From contig NZ_JANQBQ010000001.1 of the NCBI RefSeq assembly GCF_024723825.1, positions 2,232,001 through 2,296,000 of the forward strand: DNA of 64,000 nucleotides, given 5' to 3'. This document shows, in pieces, positions 1 to 8,246 of this stretch (position 1 is the stretch's first letter; every line of letters begins with the position of its first letter). Below the pieces are notes generated by a model, which worked only from the letters and a program-made list of their open reading frames with translations, had not been told where the DNA came from and made no database searches. Both the position numbers and the translations under genes were made by a program. The stretch is from Romboutsia lituseburensis (GTDB lineage Bacteria > Bacillota > Clostridia > Peptostreptococcales > Peptostreptococcaceae).

Positions 1-317
1 TTTTCTTTGTCATTTAACTTAAAATTAATAAAAAAGTATTTAACTCTCATTTTTTTATGATACTTAGATTCGTGTTCATGACTTTGAATTTCTTCAATTG
101 AATAAATTTTTTCTAAAATTTCTTTATTTTGTATAGATAATGCTAAAGATATCTTATCATAATTAAAAAATTCATAGTTTACCAAGTCATCTATATCTGT
201 AAAATCAAATTCAGTTGCATTAAACTTATCTTTAATTAAAGTTACAATTTCATCCTTTGTGAAAACTAATGAATCCTTTTTATCTAGATAGTCTTTATAT
301 AATTTTTCAAATTTCAT
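1..317 (-). CDS. Partial hypothetical protein, candidate immunity gene
   Basis: The reading frame opens with ATG at 317 and stays open for 105 codons to the left edge of the window, so the C-terminus is missing. The visible product is hydrophilic, rich in Asp, Glu, Lys and aromatic residues, with no signal peptide or membrane segment, so it should be cytoplasmic. I do not recognise the family. It starts 16 bases after the stop of the toxin-like gene on the same strand, without a clear Shine-Dalgarno site, which suggests translation coupled to the upstream gene. A small cytoplasmic acidic-type protein directly behind a secreted toxin-like gene is the usual position of an immunity protein. That role is inference from position only. 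Confidence 0.55.
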   Translation of the reverse strand, partial: MKFEKLYKDYLDKKDSLVFTKDEIVTLIKDKFNATEFDFTDIDDLVNYEFFNYDKISLALSIQNKEILEKIYSIEEIQSHEHESKYHKKMRVKYFFINFKLNDKE

Positions 318-333
318 TTTTTAATTTTATATA

Positions 334-1182
334 CTAAGCTACTGGTTTTCCATAGAATGAATGTGCTTTAGGTTTTCTTTCTTTTGGATGCCAGTGATAG
401 TAATATCCTTTCTTAGGTTTCCCTTTTTTATCTTTATCTACCTCATTTATCCCTTGACCACTTTTACTTACCGCTACCGCTACCTTTTTTGCTAAATCTG
501 ATGTATGAGACCATACATCACGTTCTATCATCATTTGAGCTGTAGCTTCGGCACGTGTTAATCCCTTCCCTATATATAAGTTTCCGTTACTTAATTTCGC
601 CATATAATGGTTATATTTTTTACTTTTCGGAGCTTTTGAGTCTAATACAAATGCTATCCCTAAAGCAACTATCACATGACCATACTTTACAAGAAGAGCC
701 CATGCAGCTGCTCCTATCTCAAGACCCAAAGGAATAGCTAGTGGATTGGATGCATATCCAGAATATTTATTATATATATATTCTTTTGTTTCATCCTCAT
801 TTATAAAAGTGATATCTCCTTCATTTTTATTGATTTCTTCTACTGTTGTTGTGTATTTATTAGTAACTATTTGACCACTTTCACTGACTTCTTCAGATAT
901 TATAGTTATTTCATCTGATCCTGGTTCAATTTCTAGCTTAGTATCAATAGTATCTTTATCAATGGTATCTATTGAAATATCTACAGTAAAATTATTATCA
1001 ACAAAATCTAAATTTTCTACATGAATATTATCATTTTGTAAATTATTTTGCAATTCCTTTTCCATACTTTTTTCTATACCTTTATCATTTAATAACGCAT
1101 AAACATTACTTGGTTGTATTGCTCCTGTTATTATAACTAAAGATAAGATTATAGCAATTATTTTTAATTGTTTTTTTTGCAT
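334..1182 (-). CDS. Secreted toxin-like protein, resembling the SAR2788 family of putative toxins
   Basis: This 282-residue protein has an N-terminal signal sequence (about residues 1-29, ending NVYA), an acidic region (30-140), a hydrophobic stretch (about 148-182) and a basic, Lys-rich C-terminal domain (about 190-282). The C-terminus carries GYYYHWHP followed by AHSFYG. A His-rich HWHP...HSFYG ending is, from memory, typical of the Gram-positive SAR2788 putative toxin family and of toxin tips of polymorphic toxins. I cannot confirm this without a profile search. The start has a strong AGAGGAG site lying in the last codons of the protease gene upstream; the two genes are 2 bases apart, so they are surely one operon. 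A partial gene, possibly immunity, follows after 16 bases. Its biochemical target is unknown. Confidence 0.65.
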   Translation of the reverse strand: MQKKQLKIIAIILSLVIITGAIQPSNVYALLNDKGIEKSMEKELQNNLQNDNIHVENLDFVDNNFTVDISIDTIDKDTIDTKLEIEPGSDEITIISEEVSESGQIVTNKYTTTVEEINKNEGDITFINEDETKEYIYNKYSGYASNPLAIPLGLEIGAAAWALLVKYGHVIVALGIAFVLDSKAPKSKKYNHYMAKLSNGNLYIGKGLTRAEATAQMMIERDVWSHTSDLAKKVAVAVSKSGQGINEVDKDKKGKPKKGYYYHWHPKERKPKAHSFYGKPVA

Positions 1183-1184
1183 AA

Positions 1185-2156
1185 TTATATATCTCCTCTT
1201 ATTAGTTGTATTATATTAAAATTATCTTTTATCGATATTGAATTTTCCAAAAGATAATTATATACTTTTGACAATCTATTTTCATCCTTTTTTATGTTTT
1301 TATCTATAATACATCTTCCAATAACCCCTGTAACAAATGGTGTTGAGAAAGATGAACCTACATATAGTTTATATCCGCCTAAATTAGAAGCGCTTAAAAT
1401 TTTTTCTCCAGGTGCTACAAAGTCTATTTTGTCAACAGGGTTAAACTTACTTAACTCTAAGTTAGAATTAATACTCCCAACCGATATTACATCCCTGTAT
1501 CTTGCAGGATAATCAGTATTTAAACCATACTTATTTCCAGCAGATGCAACTATTAGTATGTTATTTTGAATGGCAAGGTTAATTGCTTTTTCTAGCTTTG
1601 CTGAATTATGTCTAAATCCAAAACTCATATTAATAATATCTACATCTTTTTCTATAGCCCAATTAATAGCATCTATTACACTGTCTTCATGAATAGTACC
1701 ATCATCATTTATAATTTTTGCACTATATATCTCTAAGTTTCCTAAAATTCCCTTTAACTTATTATTAGATGCTAAAATTCCCGCAATAGGTGTACCATGA
1801 TTTAAGTTATCTTTTGAATTTGATTTCGTAAAATTACTCATTTCTTTTACTTTTTCTCTTAGTTCCTGATGAGCTTGATTTATTCCACTATCTAAAATAG
1901 CAATTTTAATTTTTTTGTAACTATTAGAAGATAAGTTTTCATTAGTATAGTTAATCGCTCGTATCCCCCAAGTTTTATAATCTTTAGGTATACTTTCCAA
2001 AAGTGTAATATCTCTATTTTCATCCTCTTTATAGTCTTTAATCTTATTTTCATTGATACTTGAAACAACACATTTAATTATCAATATCGACATTAATAAA
2101 ATAAAAAACATTTTAATTATTCTAATTTTTTTTTCCATATAAACACTATGTTTCAT
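1185..2156 (-). CDS. Membrane-anchored S8 subtilisin-like serine protease
   Basis: The 323-residue product has a short cytoplasmic tail, one membrane segment (about residues 12-33) and an extracellular peptidase domain. The catalytic triad is visible: Asp89 in ILDSG, His120 in NHGTP and Ser269 in GSSFSTP, with the oxyanion Asn208 in SAGN. There is no long prodomain between the anchor and the catalytic core. It is the first gene of a tight operon with the toxin-like gene, so a role in processing or releasing that protein outside the membrane is likely but inferred. The ATG at 2156 is chosen because an in-frame stop lies about 30 bases upstream. However, the nearest strong ribosome site (AAGGAGG, 2200-2206) is some 45 bases away, which is odd. 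Confidence 0.85.
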   Translation of the reverse strand: MKHSVYMEKKIRIIKMFFILLMSILIIKCVVSSINENKIKDYKEDENRDITLLESIPKDYKTWGIRAINYTNENLSSNSYKKIKIAILDSGINQAHQELREKVKEMSNFTKSNSKDNLNHGTPIAGILASNNKLKGILGNLEIYSAKIINDDGTIHEDSVIDAINWAIEKDVDIINMSFGFRHNSAKLEKAINLAIQNNILIVASAGNKYGLNTDYPARYRDVISVGSINSNLELSKFNPVDKIDFVAPGEKILSASNLGGYKLYVGSSFSTPFVTGVIGRCIIDKNIKKDENRLSKVYNYLLENSISIKDNFNIIQLIRGDI

Positions 2157-2548
2157 TGATATAATAACTCGTAATTAATATATTTTTTGATTGATATAAC
2201 CTCCTTCTGTCAATGGTATAATGGTAATTAATTGAGTTGTAAAAGATTAGGTATTTTGTCTAGAATTTTAGTAATATTTATTTTTATATCAGATCAAATA
2301 TAATTAGTTCTAAAATAAGCATTTTATACATTAACCTACGTTAAGTATATAAAAAAAAAGGTAGAAATCAACATTTTTTGCGTGAATGGTCTTTTTTTCG
2401 ACGTGAATATTTATTTAATCGTAAAATCAAACTAAATATAAAGTTATATTTTATTTTTTATATAGTATTTTTTTAATTTTCTTAGTTACATTATTTATTT
2501 ATTATGCTATTATTTATATCATAAAATTTTATATCAAGAGGTGATTAT
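2157..2548. other. Divergent intergenic region between protease and MATE genes
   Basis: This AT-rich gap of about 390 bases holds the start signals of two divergent genes. On the minus strand there is a weak promoter-like pair, TTACAA and TATACC with 16 bases between, just before an AAGGAGG site (2200-2206). On the plus strand AGAGGTGATT (2537-2546) serves the MATE gene. I see no further gene or strong hairpin here. Confidence 0.4.
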
Positions 2549-3925
2549 TTGCAGGGATTATTTACTTTAGATTCGGATAATAAAAGGTTTTATAAAATAC
2601 TTGTTTCATTATGTATACCTATAATTATTCAACAACTTATATCTACTTCTGTAAATGTAATAGATACCATGATGATAAGTAGTTTAGGAGAGAGTTCAGT
2701 TGCTTCAATAGGAGTTGCTAATCAGTTTTTCTTCTTATTTAACATGTCATTATCTGGTATCACTGGAGGAGCAGGAGTATTTATTTCTCAATTTTTTGGA
2801 AAAGGTGATGTAACTAATATACGTAAAGTAACTGGATTTAGTACTTTATTAGCAATAATACTTAGTTTATTTTTCTTTATACCAGCTTTAGTTATACCTA
2901 CTAATATAATTCATATATTTTCTTATGATCCTGAAGTTATCAAGTTATGTACAGAATATTTTAGCATTGTAGTTTTTTGTTATCCACTTATTGCTATTAG
3001 TACTGTATTTAGTATGGGATCAAGAGGAGTAAGAAATCCTAAATTAGGTATGTTTTGTAGTTCAGCTGCACTAGTAGTTAATATAATACTTAATTATGGT
3101 CTTATATTTGGAAACTTAGGACTTCCAATGTTAGGTGTAAAAGGTGCTGCTATAGCAACAGTCACTGCTAGAATGGTTGAGTTAGTTTTAATACTGGGAT
3201 ATGTATACTTTATGAAAAAAGACTATGTTTTAAGATTTGGATTATCCGACTTAAAACTTATAACAAAAGATTTTACTATTTCATTTTTATCAAAAAGTAT
3301 GCCAATATTCTTAAATGACAGTGCATGGGCGGTAGGTACAGTTTTATACTCTGTTGCTTATTCAAGAGCAGGTACTTCAGCTATAGCAGCTAGTCAAATA
3401 GCTACTAGTACAGGTAACTTCTTTATAATGACAGCTGTATGTATAGCTATTGGTGCATCTATAATGCTTGGAAATGAATTAGGTGCTGACAATATAGATA
3501 GAGCAATTGTATATGCAAAAAAATTCTCTGCACTTACTTTTTTAGCTGGTTTAATATTTGGTGGATTGTTAATATTAAACATACCATTCTTACTAAAAAT
3601 ATTTAGTGTATCTGATAGTTTAGCTCCTGATATTACTAAAATATTTGTAATCATGGGTATTATGATGGCTCTTAAATCATTTAATACTTTGATAGTTATC
3701 GGTATTTTAAGAAGTGGTGGAGATACAAAATATGCACTGTTTTTAGAATTAGGATGTATGTGGTTTGCTTCAATACCACTAACATTCTTAGCAGCATTTT
3801 ACGGTGCTCCAATATATATCTTAGTTTTACTTACGTATGCTGAAGAAATATTTAAGTTTATATTTGGTGTTCCACGAGCTCTTTCTAAAAAATGGGCAGC
3901 TAACATAGTTAAAGAAATAAATTAA
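2549..3925 (+). CDS. MATE family multidrug/Na+ antiporter
   Basis: This 458-residue integral membrane protein has about twelve hydrophobic segments and the two-fold repeat of MATE transporters, with an N-terminal half starting at PIIIQQLISTSVNVIDTMMI and a related second half from about residue 240. MATE proteins export organic cations or drugs in exchange for Na+ or H+. The substrate cannot be told from the sequence. The start codon is TTG, chosen because a near-perfect AGAGGTGATT ribosome site ends a few bases before it and no ATG lies nearby. The gene is single, flanked by a minus-strand accessory module and the tsaD operon, and ends at a strong shared terminator. Confidence 0.9.
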   Translation: MQGLFTLDSDNKRFYKILVSLCIPIIIQQLISTSVNVIDTMMISSLGESSVASIGVANQFFFLFNMSLSGITGGAGVFISQFFGKGDVTNIRKVTGFSTLLAIILSLFFFIPALVIPTNIIHIFSYDPEVIKLCTEYFSIVVFCYPLIAISTVFSMGSRGVRNPKLGMFCSSAALVVNIILNYGLIFGNLGLPMLGVKGAAIATVTARMVELVLILGYVYFMKKDYVLRFGLSDLKLITKDFTISFLSKSMPIFLNDSAWAVGTVLYSVAYSRAGTSAIAASQIATSTGNFFIMTAVCIAIGASIMLGNELGADNIDRAIVYAKKFSALTFLAGLIFGGLLILNIPFLLKIFSVSDSLAPDITKIFVIMGIMMALKSFNTLIVIGILRSGGDTKYALFLELGCMWFASIPLTFLAAFYGAPIYILVLLTYAEEIFKFIFGVPRALSKKWAANIVKEIN

Positions 3926-3932
3926 AATTAAT

Positions 3933-3980
3933 AAAAGGAGTTCAGAAAGTGAAAATAATCACATCTGAACTCCTTTTTAT
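3933..3980 (+). terminator. Bidirectional Rho-independent terminator between MATE gene and tsaD
   Basis: Arms AAAAGGAGTTCAG (3933-3945) and CTGAACTCCTTTT (3965-3977) are perfectly complementary, with a small inner GTGA/TCAC hairpin in the loop. T runs follow on the plus strand and A runs precede it, so it can also stop tsaD transcription from the other side. Confidence 0.85.
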
Positions 3981-4001
3981 ACATTTTATATTTATAATAA
4001 A

Positions 4002-5018
4002 TTATTTTTGACCTATTCTTAGATTTGGAACTGCATTAAGACTCATATCATCTCTTCTTCCATTGATAAAGTTATAATATCCTGCACATCCTATCATCGC
4101 AGCATTATCAGTACATAAATCTATTGGTGGATATTTTATATCTATATTTTTTGTCTTACCTAACTCTGTTATTTTCTCTCTAAGAGCTGAGTTACATGCT
4201 ACCCCACCAGCAAGTGCTATTGTATTATATCCTTTTTCTATTGCAGCTTTTATAGCTTTATTAGATAACACTTCAACAACAGCTTCTTGGAATGATGCAC
4301 ATACATCTTCCACTATTATATCTTCTTTTTTCATCTTCTTAGCATTTAAATAATTTAATACAGCTGATTTTAATCCACTAAAACTAAAATCATATCCATC
4401 ATCTAGGTATGCCCTTGGGAAATCTATAGCATTTTTGTTGCCTTGCTTTGCTAATCTATCAATTATCGGACCACCTGGATAACCTAATTCCATAGCTCTT
4501 GCTATTTTATCAAATGCTTCACCTGATGCATCATCTCTAGTTCTACCTAAAATTTCATATTCACCATAATTTTTAACTTCTACTAGATGAGTATGTCCTC
4601 CTGAAACAATAAGAGTTATAAATGGTGGTTTCAAATCTTTATGTTCTATATAATTAGCACTAACGTGTCCTTCTATGTGGTTTACTCCTACTAATGGTTT
4701 GTCTGTTGTATATGCAAGTGCTTTTGCATAAGATAAACCAACAAGTAAAGCTCCTGCTAAACCTGGGCCATATGTTACAGCTATATGATCAGCATCATTT
4801 AACGTAATATTCGCTTGTTTTAATGCTTCATCTAAAACTTCATCTATATTTTCTATATGCTTTCTTGATGCTACTTCTGGTACTACTCCACCAAATTTTT
4901 TATGTAATTCTATTTGAGTGTTTACTACGTTTGATAATACTTCTCTACCATTTCTTAAAACTGCTATAGAAGTTTCATCGCAGCTACTTTCTATAGATAG
5001 TGTTATTATATCTTTCAT
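4002..5018 (-). CDS. tsaD: tRNA N6-threonylcarbamoyltransferase TsaD
   Basis: TsaD moves the threonylcarbamoyl group from threonylcarbamoyl-AMP onto A37 of ANN-decoding tRNAs, forming t6A with TsaB and TsaE. The 338-residue protein has the ASKHA-fold N-terminus [10 protein letters not shown] and the metal-binding HIEGH motif (His114 and His118), with the nucleotide-binding [10 protein letters not shown] near the C-terminus. The length is normal. Its ATG overlaps the stop of rimI by one base (TAATG), so translation is coupled. It is the last gene of the tsaE-tsaB-rimI-tsaD operon. The TsaC/Sua5 partner that makes the AMP intermediate is not in this window. Confidence 0.97.
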   Translation of the reverse strand: MKDIITLSIESSCDETSIAVLRNGREVLSNVVNTQIELHKKFGGVVPEVASRKHIENIDEVLDEALKQANITLNDADHIAVTYGPGLAGALLVGLSYAKALAYTTDKPLVGVNHIEGHVSANYIEHKDLKPPFITLIVSGGHTHLVEVKNYGEYEILGRTRDDASGEAFDKIARAMELGYPGGPIIDRLAKQGNKNAIDFPRAYLDDGYDFSFSGLKSAVLNYLNAKKMKKEDIIVEDVCASFQEAVVEVLSNKAIKAAIEKGYNTIALAGGVACNSALREKITELGKTKNIDIKYPPIDLCTDNAAMIGCAGYYNFINGRRDDMSLNAVPNLRIGQK

Positions 5019-5476
5019 TACTTCACCGCCTTTATATCATTCCACATTATCATAGCATCCTCTTTATTGTCGCTATAATATTCTTTTCTAATTCCAGCTA
5101 GTTTAAATCCATATTTTTTATAAAGATTTTGAGCAACAATATTAGATACTCTTACTTCTAATGTCATTGCAACTATACTATTAGCTCTACATAATTCTAC
5201 TAATGCGTTCACTAGCTTATCTCCTATTTTTAATCCTCTATATTCACTGTGTACAGCTACATTGGTAATCTGTCCTTCATCCATAACAAACCATATTCCA
5301 ACATAGCCTACTACTTTATTATCTATTTTTGCAACTAAATATCTTGCAACATCATTATTAAGTTCTTTTTTAAAAGCATCCTTAGACCAATGATGTTCAA
5401 AGCAGTCTTTTTCTACTTGAAAAACACCATCTATATCTTTCGATGTCATTTGCTCTATTACTAAATTATTTTCCAT
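5018..5476 (-). CDS. rimI: Ribosomal-protein-alanine N-acetyltransferase RimI
   Basis: The 152-residue GNAT-fold acetyltransferase has the acetyl-CoA binding region [14 protein letters not shown] and the C-terminal [17 protein letters not shown] segment typical of RimI, which acetylates the N-terminal alanine of ribosomal protein S18. Substrate assignment rests on the family and on its position between tsaB and tsaD, an arrangement common in Firmicutes. The start overlaps the end of tsaB by 11 bases, and its stop overlaps the tsaD start. Confidence 0.9.
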   Translation of the reverse strand: MENNLVIEQMTSKDIDGVFQVEKDCFEHHWSKDAFKKELNNDVARYLVAKIDNKVVGYVGIWFVMDEGQITNVAVHSEYRGLKIGDKLVNALVELCRANSIVAMTLEVRVSNIVAQNLYKKYGFKLAGIRKEYYSDNKEDAMIMWNDIKAVK

Positions 5477-6182
5477 TTTGTATCCTCTTCATTTTTTCAT
5501 CATATTGAACTTCTGCTTGAGATTTTCTTATATATAATGGATTTATTCCGAAACAATCATATACATTTATATTTTTATTATATTTATTTATAGCAACAGA
5601 GCATAAGCTACTTGCTTTATTTACATTATGAGAAGGTGCAGGTATATGTATATTAGATTTTAATTTTATCTTGTCCTCGTACTTGTATACTGCTTCTCCA
5701 ACTATTATCCACTCTTCATTAGTTTGCGATAATTCTTCTAATAAATCATCTATTTCTACTACATCAACTGACTTTAATTCTACTAGTTCATTATTCTCAA
5801 ATTTATATTGACCCATATATACTTGAGTTCTTTGTGCATCTAATATAGAACATATCTTTTTATCACATAAATTCATATTTGCAGCCAATAATTCAACTGA
5901 ATTAACTCCTACTATAGGTAAATTATTCACATGTGATATAGCTTTTGCAGTAGACATTCCTATTCTTAATCCTGTAAATGATCCTGGACCTTCACAAACA
6001 GCTAATACATCTATTTCATTGATATTAATATCACTTATTTTAAGCATATTTTCAATCATAGGCATAAGCTTTTGAGAATGAGTTTTCTTAGTATTTATAG
6101 TGTACTCACAAATTAATTTATTATCTTCAATAACTGCAACACTTGCAGCTAATGAAGATGTATCTATTCCTAAAACCTTCAT
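5466..6182 (-). CDS. tsaB: tRNA threonylcarbamoyladenosine complex dimerisation protein TsaB
   Basis: TsaB is the inactive TsaD paralogue that scaffolds the t6A enzyme. The 238-residue protein opens with KVLGIDTSSLAASVAVIE and contains CEGPGSFTGLRIG, both signatures of this family. It lacks the TsaD metal-binding HxxxH motif, as expected for TsaB. The start overlaps the tsaE stop by one base, and the end overlaps rimI. Confidence 0.95.
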   Translation of the reverse strand: MKVLGIDTSSLAASVAVIEDNKLICEYTINTKKTHSQKLMPMIENMLKISDININEIDVLAVCEGPGSFTGLRIGMSTAKAISHVNNLPIVGVNSVELLAANMNLCDKKICSILDAQRTQVYMGQYKFENNELVELKSVDVVEIDDLLEELSQTNEEWIIVGEAVYKYEDKIKLKSNIHIPAPSHNVNKASSLCSVAINKYNKNINVYDCFGINPLYIRKSQAEVQYDEKMKRIQNGK

Positions 6183-6634
6183 TATTTTGTCAACTCCTCA
6201 ACTATTTCTTCATATTTTTTTCCCACTGGATTTAATATCATTTCTCTAGACATATCTTTATATTTCAGCTCTATATGTAAATATTCTTCTGGAAGTATAT
6301 CTTCTATAAGATTTGCCCACTCTATGATACAAACACCTTCTCCATTTATGTACTCATCGTAACCAATTTCATACATTTCATCACTACTACCGATTCTATA
6401 AACATCAAAATGATATAAAGGCATCTTTCCTTCGTATTCATTTACTATAGTAAATGTAGGACTAGTTATATAATCATCAACTTCTAAAGCTTCTGCTAAG
6501 CTTTGTGTCATTGTCGTTTTACCTGCTCCTAAATCACCTATTAAGCAAATTACACTACCTGGTTGCAGTAAAGTTCCTAATTTATATCCGATTTCTTTTG
6601 TTTTTTGTTCATTTTCTAAGTATATATTAACCAT
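6182..6634 (-). CDS. tsaE: tRNA threonylcarbamoyladenosine ATPase TsaE
   Basis: This small P-loop ATPase drives turnover of the TsaB-TsaD complex. The 150-residue protein has a Walker A motif GDLGAGKTT (about residues 33-41), the TSPTFTIVNEY switch segment and a conserved FDVYRI/IIEWA region. It is the first gene of the operon. A plausible sigma-A promoter lies about 120 bases upstream. The gene is separated from its plus-strand neighbour by a 700-base AT-rich gap. Confidence 0.96.
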   Translation of the reverse strand: MVNIYLENEQKTKEIGYKLGTLLQPGSVICLIGDLGAGKTTMTQSLAEALEVDDYITSPTFTIVNEYEGKMPLYHFDVYRIGSSDEMYEIGYDEYINGEGVCIIEWANLIEDILPEEYLHIELKYKDMSREMILNPVGKKYEEIVEELTK

Positions 6635-6758
6635 AATTTCATCTCCATAAAAATTTATGTAATAACTATATATTTCAAATATATATTCATTTATAAAAAT
6701 ATCTTAATTATAATTATCAACTATATTCATTTATATTATAACAATACTATTTGTTTTA

Positions 6759-6787
6759 TAAATAAACAAACTATTAATAATAGTCAA
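6759..6787 (-). promoter_or_regulatory. Possible sigma-A promoter of the tsaE operon
   Basis: On the minus strand TTGACT is followed after 17 bases by TATTTA. The position, about 125 bases before tsaE, is suitable, but in such AT-rich DNA similar pairs occur by chance. Confidence 0.35.
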
Positions 6788-6944
6788 CTAGATATTATTA
6801 TATTATAACAATGTATTATTATAAAGTATTTATAAGTATAAACTATATTATTGTTGATTTTTTAACTTTCATTTTATTTATATTTAAATTTTATTTTCAA
6901 TTTTCTTATAATTTATATTTTTTTATTTTTTTTGTAAAAATGTG

Positions 6945-7056
6945 TATACGGTTCTGAACTATTGACCATAATTTAAATACAAAGGATATTTACTCCCCCA
7001 AATATTAAATATTCCTTATTCCCCCTAGCACTTACTTTTTTAAGTAAGTGCTTTTT
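6945..7056 (+). ncRNA. Candidate small RNA with two C-rich unpaired segments
   Basis: A strong terminator (7027-7056) ends a stretch with no reading frame and no gene upstream on the plus strand. A TATAAT hexamer sits at 6907-6912, but without a good -35 box, so the 5' end given is a guess. Two runs of five C (around 6994-7000 and 7020-7026) sit in otherwise AT-rich, unpaired sequence. In other Firmicutes, C-rich loops of small RNAs (RsaE/RoxS type) pair with ribosome binding sites. No known RNA family is recognised. Confidence 0.35.
7027..7056 (+). terminator. Rho-independent terminator of candidate small RNA
   Basis: A perfect 11-bp stem, AGCACTTACTT (7027-7037) with AAGTAAGTGCT (7042-7052), and a four-T loop are followed by a T run. 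No annotated plus-strand gene precedes it. Confidence 0.75.
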
Positions 7057-7333
7057 AATTTTCTAAAAATATACTAATTTTTATATTGTAAATTATATAT
7101 ATTATTGAAATTTTTTACATTATATAAACTTTAATCGAACCCCTTACCCCTTTGCTATGGCTTAATTTAAGCTAATATTATTAAATAAGCTCCTAATCCA
7201 ATGTTTATACTAGGAATAATTTTACATGTAGATTTTTATTTTAATTGTGATACTATATTCACATCATCAATTGTAACTTTTTTGTAACCTTTTGATGAAA
7301 TCTGAATTAAAGATAAACTAGAGGTGGATTAAA

Positions 7334-8107
7334 ATGAAAAAACAAATAAAAACGCTAGTAGCAGCAGGATTAATATCAATAGTATCGGCAGGTAGCATAG
7401 TTACATCTCATGCAGATTCAAGAACTACTACATGCAAGAACTCTAATCAAAAATTACAAATAGTATGTGTAAATTTAAATAAAAATTGTTTTAAATATAA
7501 GAAAAATTGTAACGTTAACAAACCAACTAACTCAGATTGTAACGTTAACAAACCAACTAATTCTGGATGTTCAAACAATGATACTGTAAAGCCTGAAAAA
7601 CCTAATACTACTCCAGAGAACAAACCTTCAGTTCCTGGTGATTCAAGCAACAGCAATAATAGTAACAACAATAATAACAATACTGTAAAACCTGAAAACA
7701 AACCAGAGTCTAATACTTCATTCTCAGCTCAACAACAAGAAGTATTAAACTTAGTTAACCAAGAAAGAGCTAAAGTTGGAGCTAAGCCTTTAACATTAAA
7801 TAAAGAATTATCTAATGTTGCAACTACAAAATCGCAAGATATGATAAACAAAAACTATTTTGACCATACTTCTCCTACTTATGGTTCACCATTTGATATG
7901 ATGAAACAATTCGGAATATCTTACAAAACAGCTGGAGAAAATATAGCAATGGGACAAAGAACTCCTGCTGAAGTTATGAATTCTTGGATGAACTCTGAAG
8001 GTCATAGAAAAAATATATTAAACCCTAACTTTACTGAGCTAGGTGTTGGTATAGCTAAAGCTTCAAACGGACAATTATACTGGACACAAATGTTTATAGG
8101 AAAATAA
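7334..8107 (+). CDS. Secreted CAP/SCP-domain protein (YkwD family)
   Basis: The 257-residue product has a Sec signal peptide with a likely cut after SHA (residue 27), a Cys-rich and repeat-bearing linker (about 30-80), an Asn/Ser low-complexity spacer (about 105-130) and a C-terminal CAP domain (about 133-257). The CAP domain carries the family marks NLVNQERAKVGA, YFDHTSP, AGENIAMG and MNSEGHRKNIL. CAP proteins of this kind are extracellular and of uncertain activity; the spore-coat assembly relative SafA/YkwD is one comparison. The start has an AGAGGTGG ribosome site. The gene is alone and ends at a strong terminator. Two NVNKPTNS repeats are encoded by a 25-base direct repeat. Confidence 0.9.
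   Translation: MKKQIKTLVAAGLISIVSAGSIVTSHADSRTTTCKNSNQKLQIVCVNLNKNCFKYKKNCNVNKPTNSDCNVNKPTNSGCSNNDTVKPEKPNTTPENKPSVPGDSSNSNNSNNNNNNTVKPENKPESNTSFSAQQQEVLNLVNQERAKVGAKPLTLNKELSNVATTKSQDMINKNYFDHTSPTYGSPFDMMKQFGISYKTAGENIAMGQRTPAEVMNSWMNSEGHRKNILNPNFTELGVGIAKASNGQLYWTQMFIGK
7506..7560 (+). repeat. Two-copy 25-bp direct repeat inside the CAP gene
   Basis: The segment 7506-7530 recurs exactly at 7536-7560 (period 30 bases) and encodes the NVNKPTNS repeats of the linker. Exact identity at DNA level points to recent slippage duplication. Confidence 0.9.
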
Positions 8108-8119
8108 TAAATTTATATT

Positions 8120-8156
8120 AAAAGACACTTATTAAAAATAAGTGTCTTTTCTCTTT
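8120..8156 (+). terminator. Terminator of CAP-domain gene
   Basis: Arms AAAAGACACTTATT (8120-8133) and AATAAGTGTCTTTT (8137-8150) pair fully, with a T-rich tail. Confidence 0.85.
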
Positions 8157-8246
8157 TATCATAATTTATAGCATAATATTACCTCTCACAAAATACTCTT
8201 ATATAAATATAATATAATTACAAATAAAATATTGGAGGGCTTATAT

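Larger units (their letters stand above)
6635..7333. other. Long AT-rich intergenic region
   Basis: About 700 bases lie between the divergent tsaE and CAP-protein genes. It holds the possible tsaE promoter, a candidate small RNA ending at a clear terminator (7027-7056), and the leader of the CAP gene. That leader has an inverted repeat TGTGA-N8-TCACA (7246-7263) and a TTGTAAC direct repeat. I see no protein-coding frame of conviction. Confidence 0.5.

Noticed and set aside
7130-7330. Cyclic di-GMP riboswitch before the CAP gene
   Set aside because: The conserved GEMM sequence blocks are absent.
7506-7560. Short direct repeats as a CRISPR array
   Set aside because: Only two copies, 5-base spacing, in frame in the CAP gene; a protein repeat.
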